From the NCBI RefSeq assembly GCF_918797505.1, contig NC_092797.1, positions 40,251,372 to 40,315,371 on the forward strand: 64,000 nt of DNA. The letters are read 5' to 3'. This DNA is from Bemisia tabaci. Lineage: Eukaryota > Arthropoda > Insecta > Hemiptera > Aleyrodidae. The stretch's first letter is position 1. Every line of letters begins with the position of its first letter. Shown in pieces: positions 55,777-64,000 of this stretch. The translations under genes and the position numbers were made by a program. The notes below the pieces were generated by a model. That model did not search any database. It saw nothing but the letters and a program-made list of their open reading frames with translations, and was not told the origin of the DNA.

Positions 55777-56019
55777 CGTCGCACAGTGGATCGAGTCAAT
55801 CAGAGAGGCCGGACATAAAATTTTTGACAAAAACTGCGAATTTTGATGTTTATTTCGTCACATTTTAAATTTTCAGGGGTGTTTCGGGAAGAAAATTTCA
55901 AGAGGAAACCAATGGAACCACTTTTAGAACCTCAAAGATGTGTATAAACGGAGTTATGAGCGTTTAAAGTTTCCAAATTCTGTCCGACCTCTCCTATAGA
56001 CTCGATCCACCGTGCGTCG
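55777..56019. mobile_element. Family S foldback, copy 2
   Basis: CGTCGCACAGTGGATCGAGT pairs with ACTCGATCCACCGTGCGTCG. Interior AATTTTGATGTTTATTTCGTC as in 9377-9617. Confidence 0.8.
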
Positions 56020-56249
56020 GTTTTTGCCCACTGGAGCAAACGCAATTCATGTACCTCAGTAATCTTCCAGATTTAGTCACTCGTCTTCATGACGTGAAAC
56101 TGATCAACATTTTTTATTTTCTATAGTTCAACTCGAGTCAAAACATTCGACTCGTAGTTGTGAAATTCGAACACTCCTTTGACCTATTTCAATCTCAAGC
56201 AAATACGCGGCATCGAAAAATTCACCGTTCGTTTTTGCATTCGTAATCT

Positions 56250-56640
56250 TGCGCTATGCTATAACTACAACAACTGCCACTGTCATACTTAGCGCCGCGG
56301 TATCACGTTCGCGTAACATTCGGTAGCTATTCGGCTGCCCGCCAAACGACCGGCCGAAACCGAACGAAAACTTGAGCCGCGAAGACGGATATAATGATGA
56401 TTTTGATTCAATGCAAGTGTGAAATAAGCCCATCAATCAATTTTCCATGCCAATCAGCGCTGCCGCTGGCCCGGTCGGCTGTCAGCAGGAGCCGGGCATT
56501 GTTTTAAGTGCCGCTGTGCAGTGTGCAGGCGGCTGTCGGCTTCATTGCCTCGGGTTGCAACACAACGCTCGATCGGAGGGAATCGATATTTTCACCTTTC
56601 TCTTACGGTTCGTATCGATTTGCGAGACGTGATAGGTTTG
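56250..56640. promoter_or_regulatory. Repeat-free CpG-containing island (candidate enhancer)
   Basis: Bounded by ordinary AT-rich DNA and the family A copy at 56664. Contains CGGCCGAAACCGAACG and GGCGGCTGTCGGC words and CCATCAATCAATTTTCC. No exon recognised. Confidence 0.25.
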
Positions 56641-56663
56641 GGTATGGGGAATCGTCGAGTATA

Positions 56664-56916
56664 CTGCCGTGCTAAGGAATAACGCCGCCTGAACATTCGA
56701 GAGTTGCCAAATTTCCTCCCATAAAATGTTTATTTTTGAGGTAAATTATGAATGTTTTTCCTTGAAATTTTCAGGGACTTCAGGTGAAATTGCGAACAAA
56801 ATTATCCGAAAAATTGGGGAAAAAATATTCATAGGTTTACCAGGAAATTCGTGTACTTTCAGAGGAAGTTTGGCAACGTCTAAAGGTTCATACGGCGTTT
56901 TTTCTTAGCACGGCAG
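56664..56916. mobile_element. Family A foldback, copy 10 (TSD TATA)
   Basis: CTGCCGTGCTAAGGAATAAC to TCTTAGCACGGCAG with TATA at 56660-56663 and 56917-56920. Confidence 0.9.
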
Positions 56917-57384
56917 TATATCGAGACGTCAATCAAGTGCGCAACGTTCGCGGAGGCGATCGGCAAGAATGATTTCGGCGCGAGAAACCGGCAGTTTGTT
57001 GTCATCAGGGCTCACGCTTCGGGTGGCAGGTGACGCATAATCTGCGGCGGCTGGCGGCTCCGAGGAATGTTTAAATTACGGAAAATGAGTCGTGCTAAAC
57101 AGAAAGAAAATCGTGCATATTTTGCCGTCGCTCCGGCATGGAGGCGGCTCGTTTCCTACGGAAAATACGGCTGAGAATCGGATGACGTCATGGTTGTGGT
57201 GTGATGTAACGCAGGAGGGGTCATTAGTTTTCTGTGCGAATTTTTCGGGTGAGCGATGAAAAATAGGTCGGAGGCGTAGTTATACCTCCCCTGAAATTAC
57301 AATTCTGGCTCTAGGCTGTATTTTGGACACTACGAGTGAATGATTAATAGAGGTTCTATATATTCGTGAATGCTGTGTAACATG

Positions 57385-57637
57385 CTGCCGTGCTAAGGAA
57401 AAACGCCGTATGAACATTCGAGAGTTGCCAAATTTCCCTTGTAAAAACATGTATTATTGACAACATTCATGCATATTTTTCCTAGCAATTTTCAGATACT
57501 TTGGATTAAATTGCCTACAAAATCGTCTGAAAATTTCGGAAAATAATGTTCACAATTTTCCCCGTGAATTCGGTTTTTATCGGAGGAAATTTGACAACGT
57601 CTGGAGGCTCATACGGCGTTCTTCCTTAGCACGGCAG
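57385..57637. mobile_element. Family A foldback, copy 11 (TSD CATG)
   Basis: CTGCCGTGCTAAGGAAAAAC to CCTTAGCACGGCAG with CATG at 57381-57384 and 57638-57641. 56917-57384 to its left has no recognised feature. Confidence 0.92.
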
Positions 57638-57740
57638 CATGTCGATGCCGCCTCCTTATAGGTTTGTTAGATTTAGGTTTTTCATGGAGCTGTTGAAGAC
57701 CAGAAGATAGAAGGGAAAATGAGTGATACTGGATATTAAA

Positions 57741-58017
57741 ACGGACCTAATTTTGAAATTGATAGACAAAGCAATAGAGAATGAAAAAGGATATGGTGAG
57801 ATCCTATTGGTGGAAGCGGGTGGTTTTGATGGACAAAGGAGGTAAGTACTAAACTAACTAACGGCAACCGTCAAGAGACCTGACAGTCGGTCCATCATTT
57901 TCCCCTTAGTTTGGGAGAACCAACAGTTGCGACCAATGGGATCGCTCCATACTCCTTATGTCTGCTTTGTCTATGGCTTTGTCCATCAATTTTAATAATA
58001 AGTCCGCAGACACATTT
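57741..58017. mobile_element. Family H foldback, copy 3
   Basis: TTTTGAAATTGATAGACAAA pairs with TTTGTCCATCAATTTTAATA. ACGGACC at the left pairs loosely with AGTCCGC at the right. Confidence 0.7.
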
Positions 58018-58418
58018 AGGTTCTGAAGATCTTCACAATTTTTAGCTTCGAAACGGAGGCCCAAACTTGGGTCTGAAGGCCAAAGTCCACAAAAATTTGC
58101 ATTTATTCAGTGTTCCTTATCCCATTTCATGCCGGACACAAAGGTGACGGTTCAGGAACTTTGGATTTGTTGTTTAAGGCCACTTAAGGAGTAATATAAG
58201 TAGAACACTAAAAAACGCGGATTTTTTGGATTTTGGCCTTCGGACCGAAATTAGGGACTCCGTTTTGCACCTCAAAAATGTTAGGATCCTTGGAACCTCA
58301 ACTTTTCTGTGACGTATACGTCGTCAACTGCAAAGAATCGAAAACTCTCGGGATTCCGAGAGAGTTGTGGCTCCTGTCGATACCCTTCCTTTGGCATCTT
58401 ATTGAAACGTAATGGGCC

Positions 58419-58948
58419 TAAGCATTCTGATACATGTTTCTTGACCAGAATTTCACGTAGAACACGATTCGCGCAACGAAAATTACCGAAATCAACTCCT
58501 AACAAAGATATCAACGTTTTTATTTCACATCGGTTACGAGGAGTTTGAACTGCCCGCTCACAAGAAACTCAAAGCTCTACGTGAGTCAAATCGTGCACTA
58601 CAACAGTTTCAGCAAGCTTCTCAATCGAGCAATGTTCATTTCCCACTCTGTGTTGTTCAAACTATAAACAACTTGCTATATCTGAGCTAAAGCATCAAGA
58701 TTGAGGCTCTCAGAATTTTATATCATAGAGACTGTTATGATATAACGTTTAGCGCGCGATGTGAGTCACGTAGAGCATTGAGTTTTCATGAGCGGGTGGT
58801 TTGAATTCACGCATCAAGAATCATTAAATATCTTCGTAAGGAGTTGATTTCGGTAATTTTCGCTGTGTGCATCGTGTTCTACGTGAAATTTTGGTTTTGA
58901 AACGTACATCAGAATGCTGAAATTCGTCCCTTGTCTACTGGTCCATTC
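58419..58948. mobile_element. Family E foldback, copy 2 (reverse orientation)
   Basis: TTTCACGTAGAACACGATTC near 58450 pairs with ATCGTGTTCTACGTGAAATT near 58868. Left terminus shortened relative to 27693-28248. Confidence 0.8.
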
Positions 58949-59054
58949 CGTTCTTTCGTCTGGTAAACGAAGAACTTTGAAACCTTGGAACGACGGTGCA
59001 TTCCTTCGTCTGGAAAATGCAGCATCATGAGAAAACTTGGTCGGTCGATCTCAC

Positions 59055-59400
59055 CTCATTCCAAAGTTTCCAGTAAACCCGACAGGATATGAATGAAACG
59101 GAGGAGAAAAAAACCGAAAAGCGAGAGGGAAAAAACCTCGAATGTGCTGAGTAATTCCCGACGACGACGGCGGGCGGTGACGTGAAGAGCGGACTCGAGC
59201 GAGCGGCGACGACGACGACGCAACTTGACGCGACGCGCGGCGGCGTCGCGACGCTCGGACCAACCGCCGGCCGGAGCGTCCAACACAACAACCAATCAAC
59301 AAGAGCAACAACAATCGAGGAGGGCATCCAGCGCCGAGTTTCCCACGCTGACGAAGAACCGCTCCAGATTTCGCTGCAGCACTTTACGCTGCCTCGCCTT
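59055..59400 (-). promoter_or_regulatory. Possible minus-strand first exon and CpG promoter
   Basis: A GACGAC/CG-rich block (59155-59275) with an inverted CCAAT (ACCAATCAAC near 59289), followed on the minus strand by TTTGGAATGAG/GTGAGATC, a plausible splice donor with GT at 59054-59053. No downstream exon is found, so this could be an untranslated first exon of a distant gene, including an upstream leader of the Pax3/7 gene, or chance. The 135-codon minus-strand frame has no domain. Confidence 0.25.
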
Positions 59401-59559
59401 TGTCTACCGTTTCTCTGTATGTGGCATTCCATCGTCTCTCTCTCATTTTCTATTTGATACTTAATAATTTCCTAGCTTTTATATATCGGAGCGCATCTAT
59501 TCATAACGTGTCCATTGTTATGGATTATCTGCTCTCGGGCAGTGTTCCTTTTCCCCCGT

Positions 59560-59760
59560 TGTCCCCCAAACGTAAACGTGGGCCCCCTCCGGCCCCCGCC
59601 CGGGGCCCTCATGGCTCCGCCGGCGCGGACCTCGAGGCCTCCTCTCACTCTCATTCATGACAGGATCCACCGGCTCATTTTCATCCTTATTTATTCACTG
59701 TTTTTCCGATCATTATTTTTCACGCCCCCCCCCTTCCCTTCCCCCGCCCATCGTGCTGCA
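59560..59760. other. GC-rich run with C tract
   Basis: Proline/arginine-rich frames caused by C-rich composition; a C run at 59725-59733. No gene recognised. Confidence 0.3.
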
Positions 59761-59847
59761 TGATGCGAGGAATATGTCAGGATAAGTGTTCTGCCGCGTC
59801 AAGGAAAAACACTGTATGGACATTCGAATGTTGCCAAAGTTAAATAA

Positions 59848-60512
59848 CAGTGGCGTGGCGTGAATGGAGATGTTGCATGTGTGAGGAATTTGCGATTTGA
59901 CTGTTGATTCTTGAGTAAAAGTTCGCGAGAAATACGATGGTGCCACTGGTTTTCTCTGAAATCAACTCCCAAGCGCAAAAAAAGCTCTCAAAGAGAGGCC
60001 AAAATGGAGGGGATATCTCGCCACCTGAGAGTCCACCTCTACATCAAAACAAACTCTCCATGCAAAGATAGGGAGCAAATACATTGACAGGGCTGCCACT
60101 TTATTGGGGACTGTAAAACTGAAAACACGGCCACCCTGCTAATGTATTTGTGCCCTATCTTTGCATGGAGAGTTTGTTTTGATGTAGAGGTGGACTCTCA
60201 GGATAGCGTGGGATATCCCCTCCATTTTGGCCTCATCTTGAGAGCTTTTTTTGAGCTTGGGAGATGATTTCAGAGAAAACCAGTGGCACCATCGTGTTTC
60301 TCGCGAACTTTTACACAAGAATCAACAGTCAAATCGCAAATTCCTCACATATGCAACATCTCCATTGCGATTTATTGATTGTTACACCATTTAAACCTAT
60401 AGTAAAGAATCGATTATTAAGGTGTTCGCTGCGAACACCCTGTTTATCGATCCTTTTCCATCGGTTTAAATGGCATAGAAATCGATATATTGCAAAGCAC
60501 GCCACGCCAAAG
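59848..60512. mobile_element. Family B (hAT-like) copy 9, split by family C (TSD TTAAATAA)
   Basis: CAGTGGCGTGGCGTG at the left; GCACGCCACGCCAAAG at the right (expected CGCCACTG, two changes). Flanks TTAAATAA at 59840-59847 and 60513-60520; the identity extends to AAAGTTAAATAA. Confidence 0.8.
59863..60366. mobile_element. Complete family C foldback (504 bp)
   Basis: AATGGAGATGTTGCATGTG pairs with ATATGCAACATCTCCATT. Arms of about 225 bp are nearly perfect, with a short central region near 60090-60118. It sits inside the left part of family B copy 9. No ORF. Confidence 0.85.
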
Positions 60513-60549
60513 TTAAATAATTCATTTTCAGGCAGATTATGAGTATTTG

Positions 60550-61311
60550 GACGTATCTCTGCCAAACGGAACCAGAGACAGGTGGAAAAGAAGAGGCGTG
60601 CTCGTTAGTCGAGAACTGCACGGAGAAAAAAAGTTCGATGTAATGAACCGAATGTACGGTGTTCAATATCGGCCGTATTGTTCGGTTCTGGGAACCGTAT
60701 TCTTCGGTCCATACAACCTGGCTTTTTCGTTGGTGTGAATGCACGGTTGCATGAACCGAGAGCGCGGATACACGAACAGAACAATACAGCCGATATTGAA
60801 CACCGTACATTCGGTTCATAAAACCGCGAGGTTCTTTTCTCGGTGTTTTTTTCTCATTTAAGAATAAATGGTATTATAAAGCGCCGGTGACGTCAGCAGC
60901 GACGACCAAAGCGACGAAGCCCAGAATCATTAATTCATGAGCCCTGTCCACGACACTCTTGTCACATGCCCACGGCTTATGAGTTATAGCATACAGTTGG
61001 CACATAGTTCCGTCCTACAGAATGTAAAATCCCGCTTTTCCATTTCTCCAAAGGAAATAACGCCCACTTTAACATTCTATCTTATACGAACTCATCTTTT
61101 ATCTTTTTCACTTTGTTTATTGAGTCTATTTATGAAATTATTACAAAGTGTAGAGGCCCATATGCGAATAAAAATCTAAAGGGTTGATTAGCCGAATCGT
61201 GCTCAGCTATTCCGTCTAACTCGCAATTTTTGTCATCATTAATAATGGAGCACATCCCATCTTCCTCACTTGTCTATAGCTTCAGAGCCTGTAGTTTGGC
61301 AGAAATACGTC
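60550..61311. mobile_element. Long family F element, split by family T (flanks ATTTG)
   Basis: GACGTATCTCTGCCAAACGG pairs with GTAGTTTGGCAGAAATACGTC. ATTTG precedes it (60545-60549) and AATTTG follows (61312-61317). The interior 60880-61080 matches 50020-50240 in reverse. Confidence 0.75.
60619..60845. mobile_element. Family T foldback (227 bp) nested in family F
   Basis: CACGGAGAAAAAAAGTTCG pairs with GGTTCTTTTCTCGGTG. Inner GAACCGAATGTACGGTGTTC pairs exactly with GAACACCGTACATTCGGTTC. Confidence 0.8.
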
Positions 61312-61475
61312 AATTTGTCTTTGACATTTTCGAATAATCTAGATCAAACTGCTAAAACAATTCACTGAAAAATCGGAAGAAGAATAAACTCAAATATCCC
61401 AGAAAGTTCTTGCTTTATAAAGGAAATTTGGCAACGTCTGACGGCGCATACGTTGTATGTAATTCTTTAACACAG

Positions 61476-63080
61476 TAATCTCTATGTCAGGTTCTCAGAC
61501 TGCGTAAATATGCTATGATAGCCGCCTGAGGTGAGGGTGTACCTCACCGCGTTGGACGTTCGAAAATGAAGTAAAGGCCCTTTTTGGTTGGCCTTTGCGT
61601 GTTCAAAACATGAGAGGATGATCAAAGATTTGATACCGAGTGCCTTGATCCAGCATCTTGACGAGACAGTAACATTTTTACGGACTTTAAGGAGCTTCTT
61701 CCATAGACGATAATGTAGTCGCCTGTTTTGTTGTATTTAATGATAGAACCAGACGCATTTCAGGAGGGGAAGAACATAACATAACTTAATTCTCACTGAT
61801 ATATTTACCATATTTTATTGTGCTACAGTTTCGCCATTGCGCACCCAGGAAATCATACACGCGGTGTAGTTTAGGCCTGTGATGTTACAGATTTCATATA
61901 GTATTTTATTTTGTCAAAAGACGAATGGTCATTTTTTTGTTCCAATTTCCGTGACATTCATCAGGATTGTTCTTTGAAAATTTCGCTTTTTAACATCAAA
62001 ATTACATTTCCCTAGGAAAAACAAACAAAAAAAAATCAAATAAAGGGCGACTTATTGAAGTAGGTCAAAGGAAACTCAACATATCATGATCAGATACCTA
62101 ATTATTTTGCGGGATCGAGGGCCGACAACGTTGTAATACATTTACAAAATGAATTTCTCGGAAAATTGACAATGTCGCGATAAAAATCAGTAATGATCGG
62201 TACCAAAGGCAACACTGAAATTGAGTTAAGGTGGAGGAGAAACAATCAAAGCTTATAGTGTCACATTCGCATGCGACGGATCCCAAATGAATTTTATTGT
62301 AACGACTGGATGCAACTGTTCGAGCTCCTTTGATGTCCGTGTTGTATGCGCACGTAAGTGAAGGCGTTTTGACCGTCCTGGCACTTATCACTTCATCCCC
62401 GGCCCATGGCACCAGCAGCTAGCTTTACTGCGAGGATCCAAGATGGCATCTGCCATTTGGATCCTCGCATTTTTGTTTCATTTTTTTCTCCATGATGAGC
62501 AAACTTTCTTACCTTTGCGTTGATCTTATATTGGGCAATTTCTGGTAGGTCTAAACAAAAAGGCTCTCTCCGGAGTATGACTTTGTTTTCTGAGAATAAG
62601 AATGCATTCTCATATTCTAAATTATGCATCATTTTATTGCACGTATGGCATCCTAAGAAACTGAGAATTAGGCACAAAAAAAACAGATTTTCGATAAACA
62701 TTGTTTTAAGCCTTTTCGCATACTTCATCGAAATCATGCAATTTAGCCGCCGGAGACGATGATTTGCACTATTTCGCTATTTGTGTTTCATGATGTGCAA
62801 TTTCATTTACAATAACCATTGCTCCTCTACCTCATTAGGTTCAATAAGTTCTTAAAGTATAAATCTTAAACCTCATAGAGGGTCTGAATCACTACCCCCC
62901 CCCCCCACCTATTCCCCCTCGGACATCCTCGGCTCCAGTCAGAACGCAGAGCATTGTATCATTTCAAATTAGAAAGAGGAAGAGTTCAAATTCATCGTGC
63001 GAGAAGGAGGAATAAGTGGTGACAACATAATGGCCATCGATATAAGAATCCCATGCAGATCAATTCCCTGGGTAATATAC
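61476..63080. other. No gene recognised; one short hairpin
   Basis: AT-rich stretch. The hairpin is at 62430-62468. A C run lies at 62896-62906. The 114-codon minus-strand frame (62737-62393) has a short hydrophobic segment and no known motif. Confidence 0.3.
62430..62468. repeat. Short hairpin, GCGAGGATCCAAGATGGCA arm
   Basis: The right arm TGCCATTTGGATCCTCGC pairs with the left arm except for one extra G. Loop of two bases. Probably a cruciform-type palindrome. Confidence 0.75.
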
Positions 63081-63332
63081 TGCCGTGCTAAGGAAAAACG
63101 CCGAATGAGCCTCCAGACGTTGCCAAGTTTCCTTTAATAAAACCGAAATTTTCCATGACACTTATCAATGTTTTTCTCCGAATTTTCAAGAGAATTTTGT
63201 TCGCAATTTGATCTTAAATATCTGAAAATTTCCACGAAAAGTACTCATAACTATACTCAAAAATTAATGTTTTATCAAAGGAAATTTGGCAACTATCGAA
63301 TGTTCACACGGCGCTTTTCCTTAGCACGGCAG
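63081..63332. mobile_element. Family A foldback, copy 12 (TSD TATA)
   Basis: CTGCCGTGCTAAGGAAAAAC to CCTTAGCACGGCAG with TATA at 63077-63080 and 63333-63336. 63340-64000 to its right has no recognised feature beyond A/T runs near 63816 and 63846. Confidence 0.92.
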
Positions 63333-64000
63333 TATAGCTGTTAATACTGTCTCCGTGCGAGAAAAGTTCAGAGCTTTTTAATTAGTCATCATTGTTGTGG
63401 CGAGTTCCATCAGCGGAAAGTAAAACTTGGTCGCATTGAAATCGGGTCCCAAAAGTGCAAGATGGTGGCTATTGAGTGTCGGACAAAAGAGAAAATGGGA
63501 AAAGTCGACTTCGCGACATTGCCCGCGACGCGATGCGACAGATGAGTCAGTCACTGGCATCCATTGCCTGTCTAATTGAAAACGTTCGGGAGCTGAAAGA
63601 CAGGCTAGTCACCCTGCCGTGAGCCGTGAGTACGGCTTTGAATGACTCCCATTGTGAGGGCAACCGGCAGGGGTGCCCAAATAATCTCCCGAAGCCGAAA
63701 AATTGTATATTTGTCGTAGAAAATCATTGCGACGGATACCATCATAAAGTAAGGATGAAAATGCTACCAAAATTTACTGGAAAACATTGGTTAAAAAATG
63801 TTTTGTTTTTAAATTAAAAAAAAAAAATTCTCTTTGATTTCGATTATTTTTTTTCTTTCTGAAGTTCACGACATGTTATTCTTGAGAGAATCTTTCAAGT
63901 GAATGAGTTTTTGTTCCATTCAACCCATTTTGCACCATTACGAATAAGACAAACGCAAATGAACACAATGTGGAAATGAAGCGAGGGAAATGATGCGCGT

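Larger units (their letters stand above)
59791..61475. mobile_element. Family A element split by two nested insertion groups
   Basis: Left A end CTGCCGCGTCAAGGAAAAAC at 59791. The A interior resumes at 60513-60549 and 61312-61475, where ATTTTCGAATAATCTAGATC, GAAATTTGGCAACGTCTGAC and a mutated terminus TTTAACACAG are collinear with other copies. The interruptions are family B with C (59848-60512) and family F with T (60550-61311). Confidence 0.75.

Noticed and set aside
1..64000. tRNA, rRNA or other structured RNA genes
   Set aside because: I looked for A/B-box-like and cloverleaf patterns by eye and found none convincing; a covariance-model scan would settle this.

Overview
This window is eukaryotic DNA, almost certainly from an arthropod and most likely a hemipteran insect. 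It is AT-rich with short CpG-rich islands, has no bacterial-style gene packing, and is densely filled with short foldback (MITE-like) elements. Several termini, especially CTGCCGTGCTAAGG and CAGTGGCGTGGCG, resemble high-copy repeats I associate from memory with whiteflies (Bemisia). I could not search a database, so the species is tentative.

Only one gene is supported. On the minus strand at 12727-12670 there is a 19-codon coding segment, MTVTNFGMMRPVFNGYPFQ, followed in phase 1 by a good splice donor (AAG/GTGAGG). This matches the N-terminus of the Pax3/7 group (paired, gooseberry, gooseberry-neuro; PAX3/PAX7), which runs directly into the paired domain in exon 2. A roughly 400-bp 5' UTR with two small upstream ORFs lies at 12728-13170. 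A CpG-rich promoter with an inverted CCAAT box and GC boxes lies at 13140-13370. I see no paired-box or homeobox exon, so the rest of the gene should lie left of base 1 and intron 1 should exceed 12.6 kb.

Layout: 1-12669 is intron 1, with MITEs, satellites and one GC-rich unique block at 6507-7058. 12670-13370 is exon 1 and promoter. 13371-64000 is about 50 kb of upstream DNA with no recognised coding exon. It carries more than 50 foldback elements, several tandem repeats, and CpG/TAAT-rich unique islands (22010-22560, 24030-24400, 42210-42715, 44200-44452, 49150-49700, 53560-53980, 56250-56640) that are candidate enhancers. A weak candidate for another minus-strand first exon or promoter sits at 59055-59400.

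The mobile elements are all non-autonomous; no transposase or reverse transcriptase is visible. Because copies, nested insertions and empty sites occur together, target-site duplications (TSDs) can be read directly: 4 bp for family A and for family V (inside Y), 8 bp for three hAT-like families, and a recurrent ATTTG flank for family F. The most complex locus is 59791-61475, where one family A element is split by a hAT-like element (itself split by family C) and by a family F element (itself split by family T). Family letters are local to this report.
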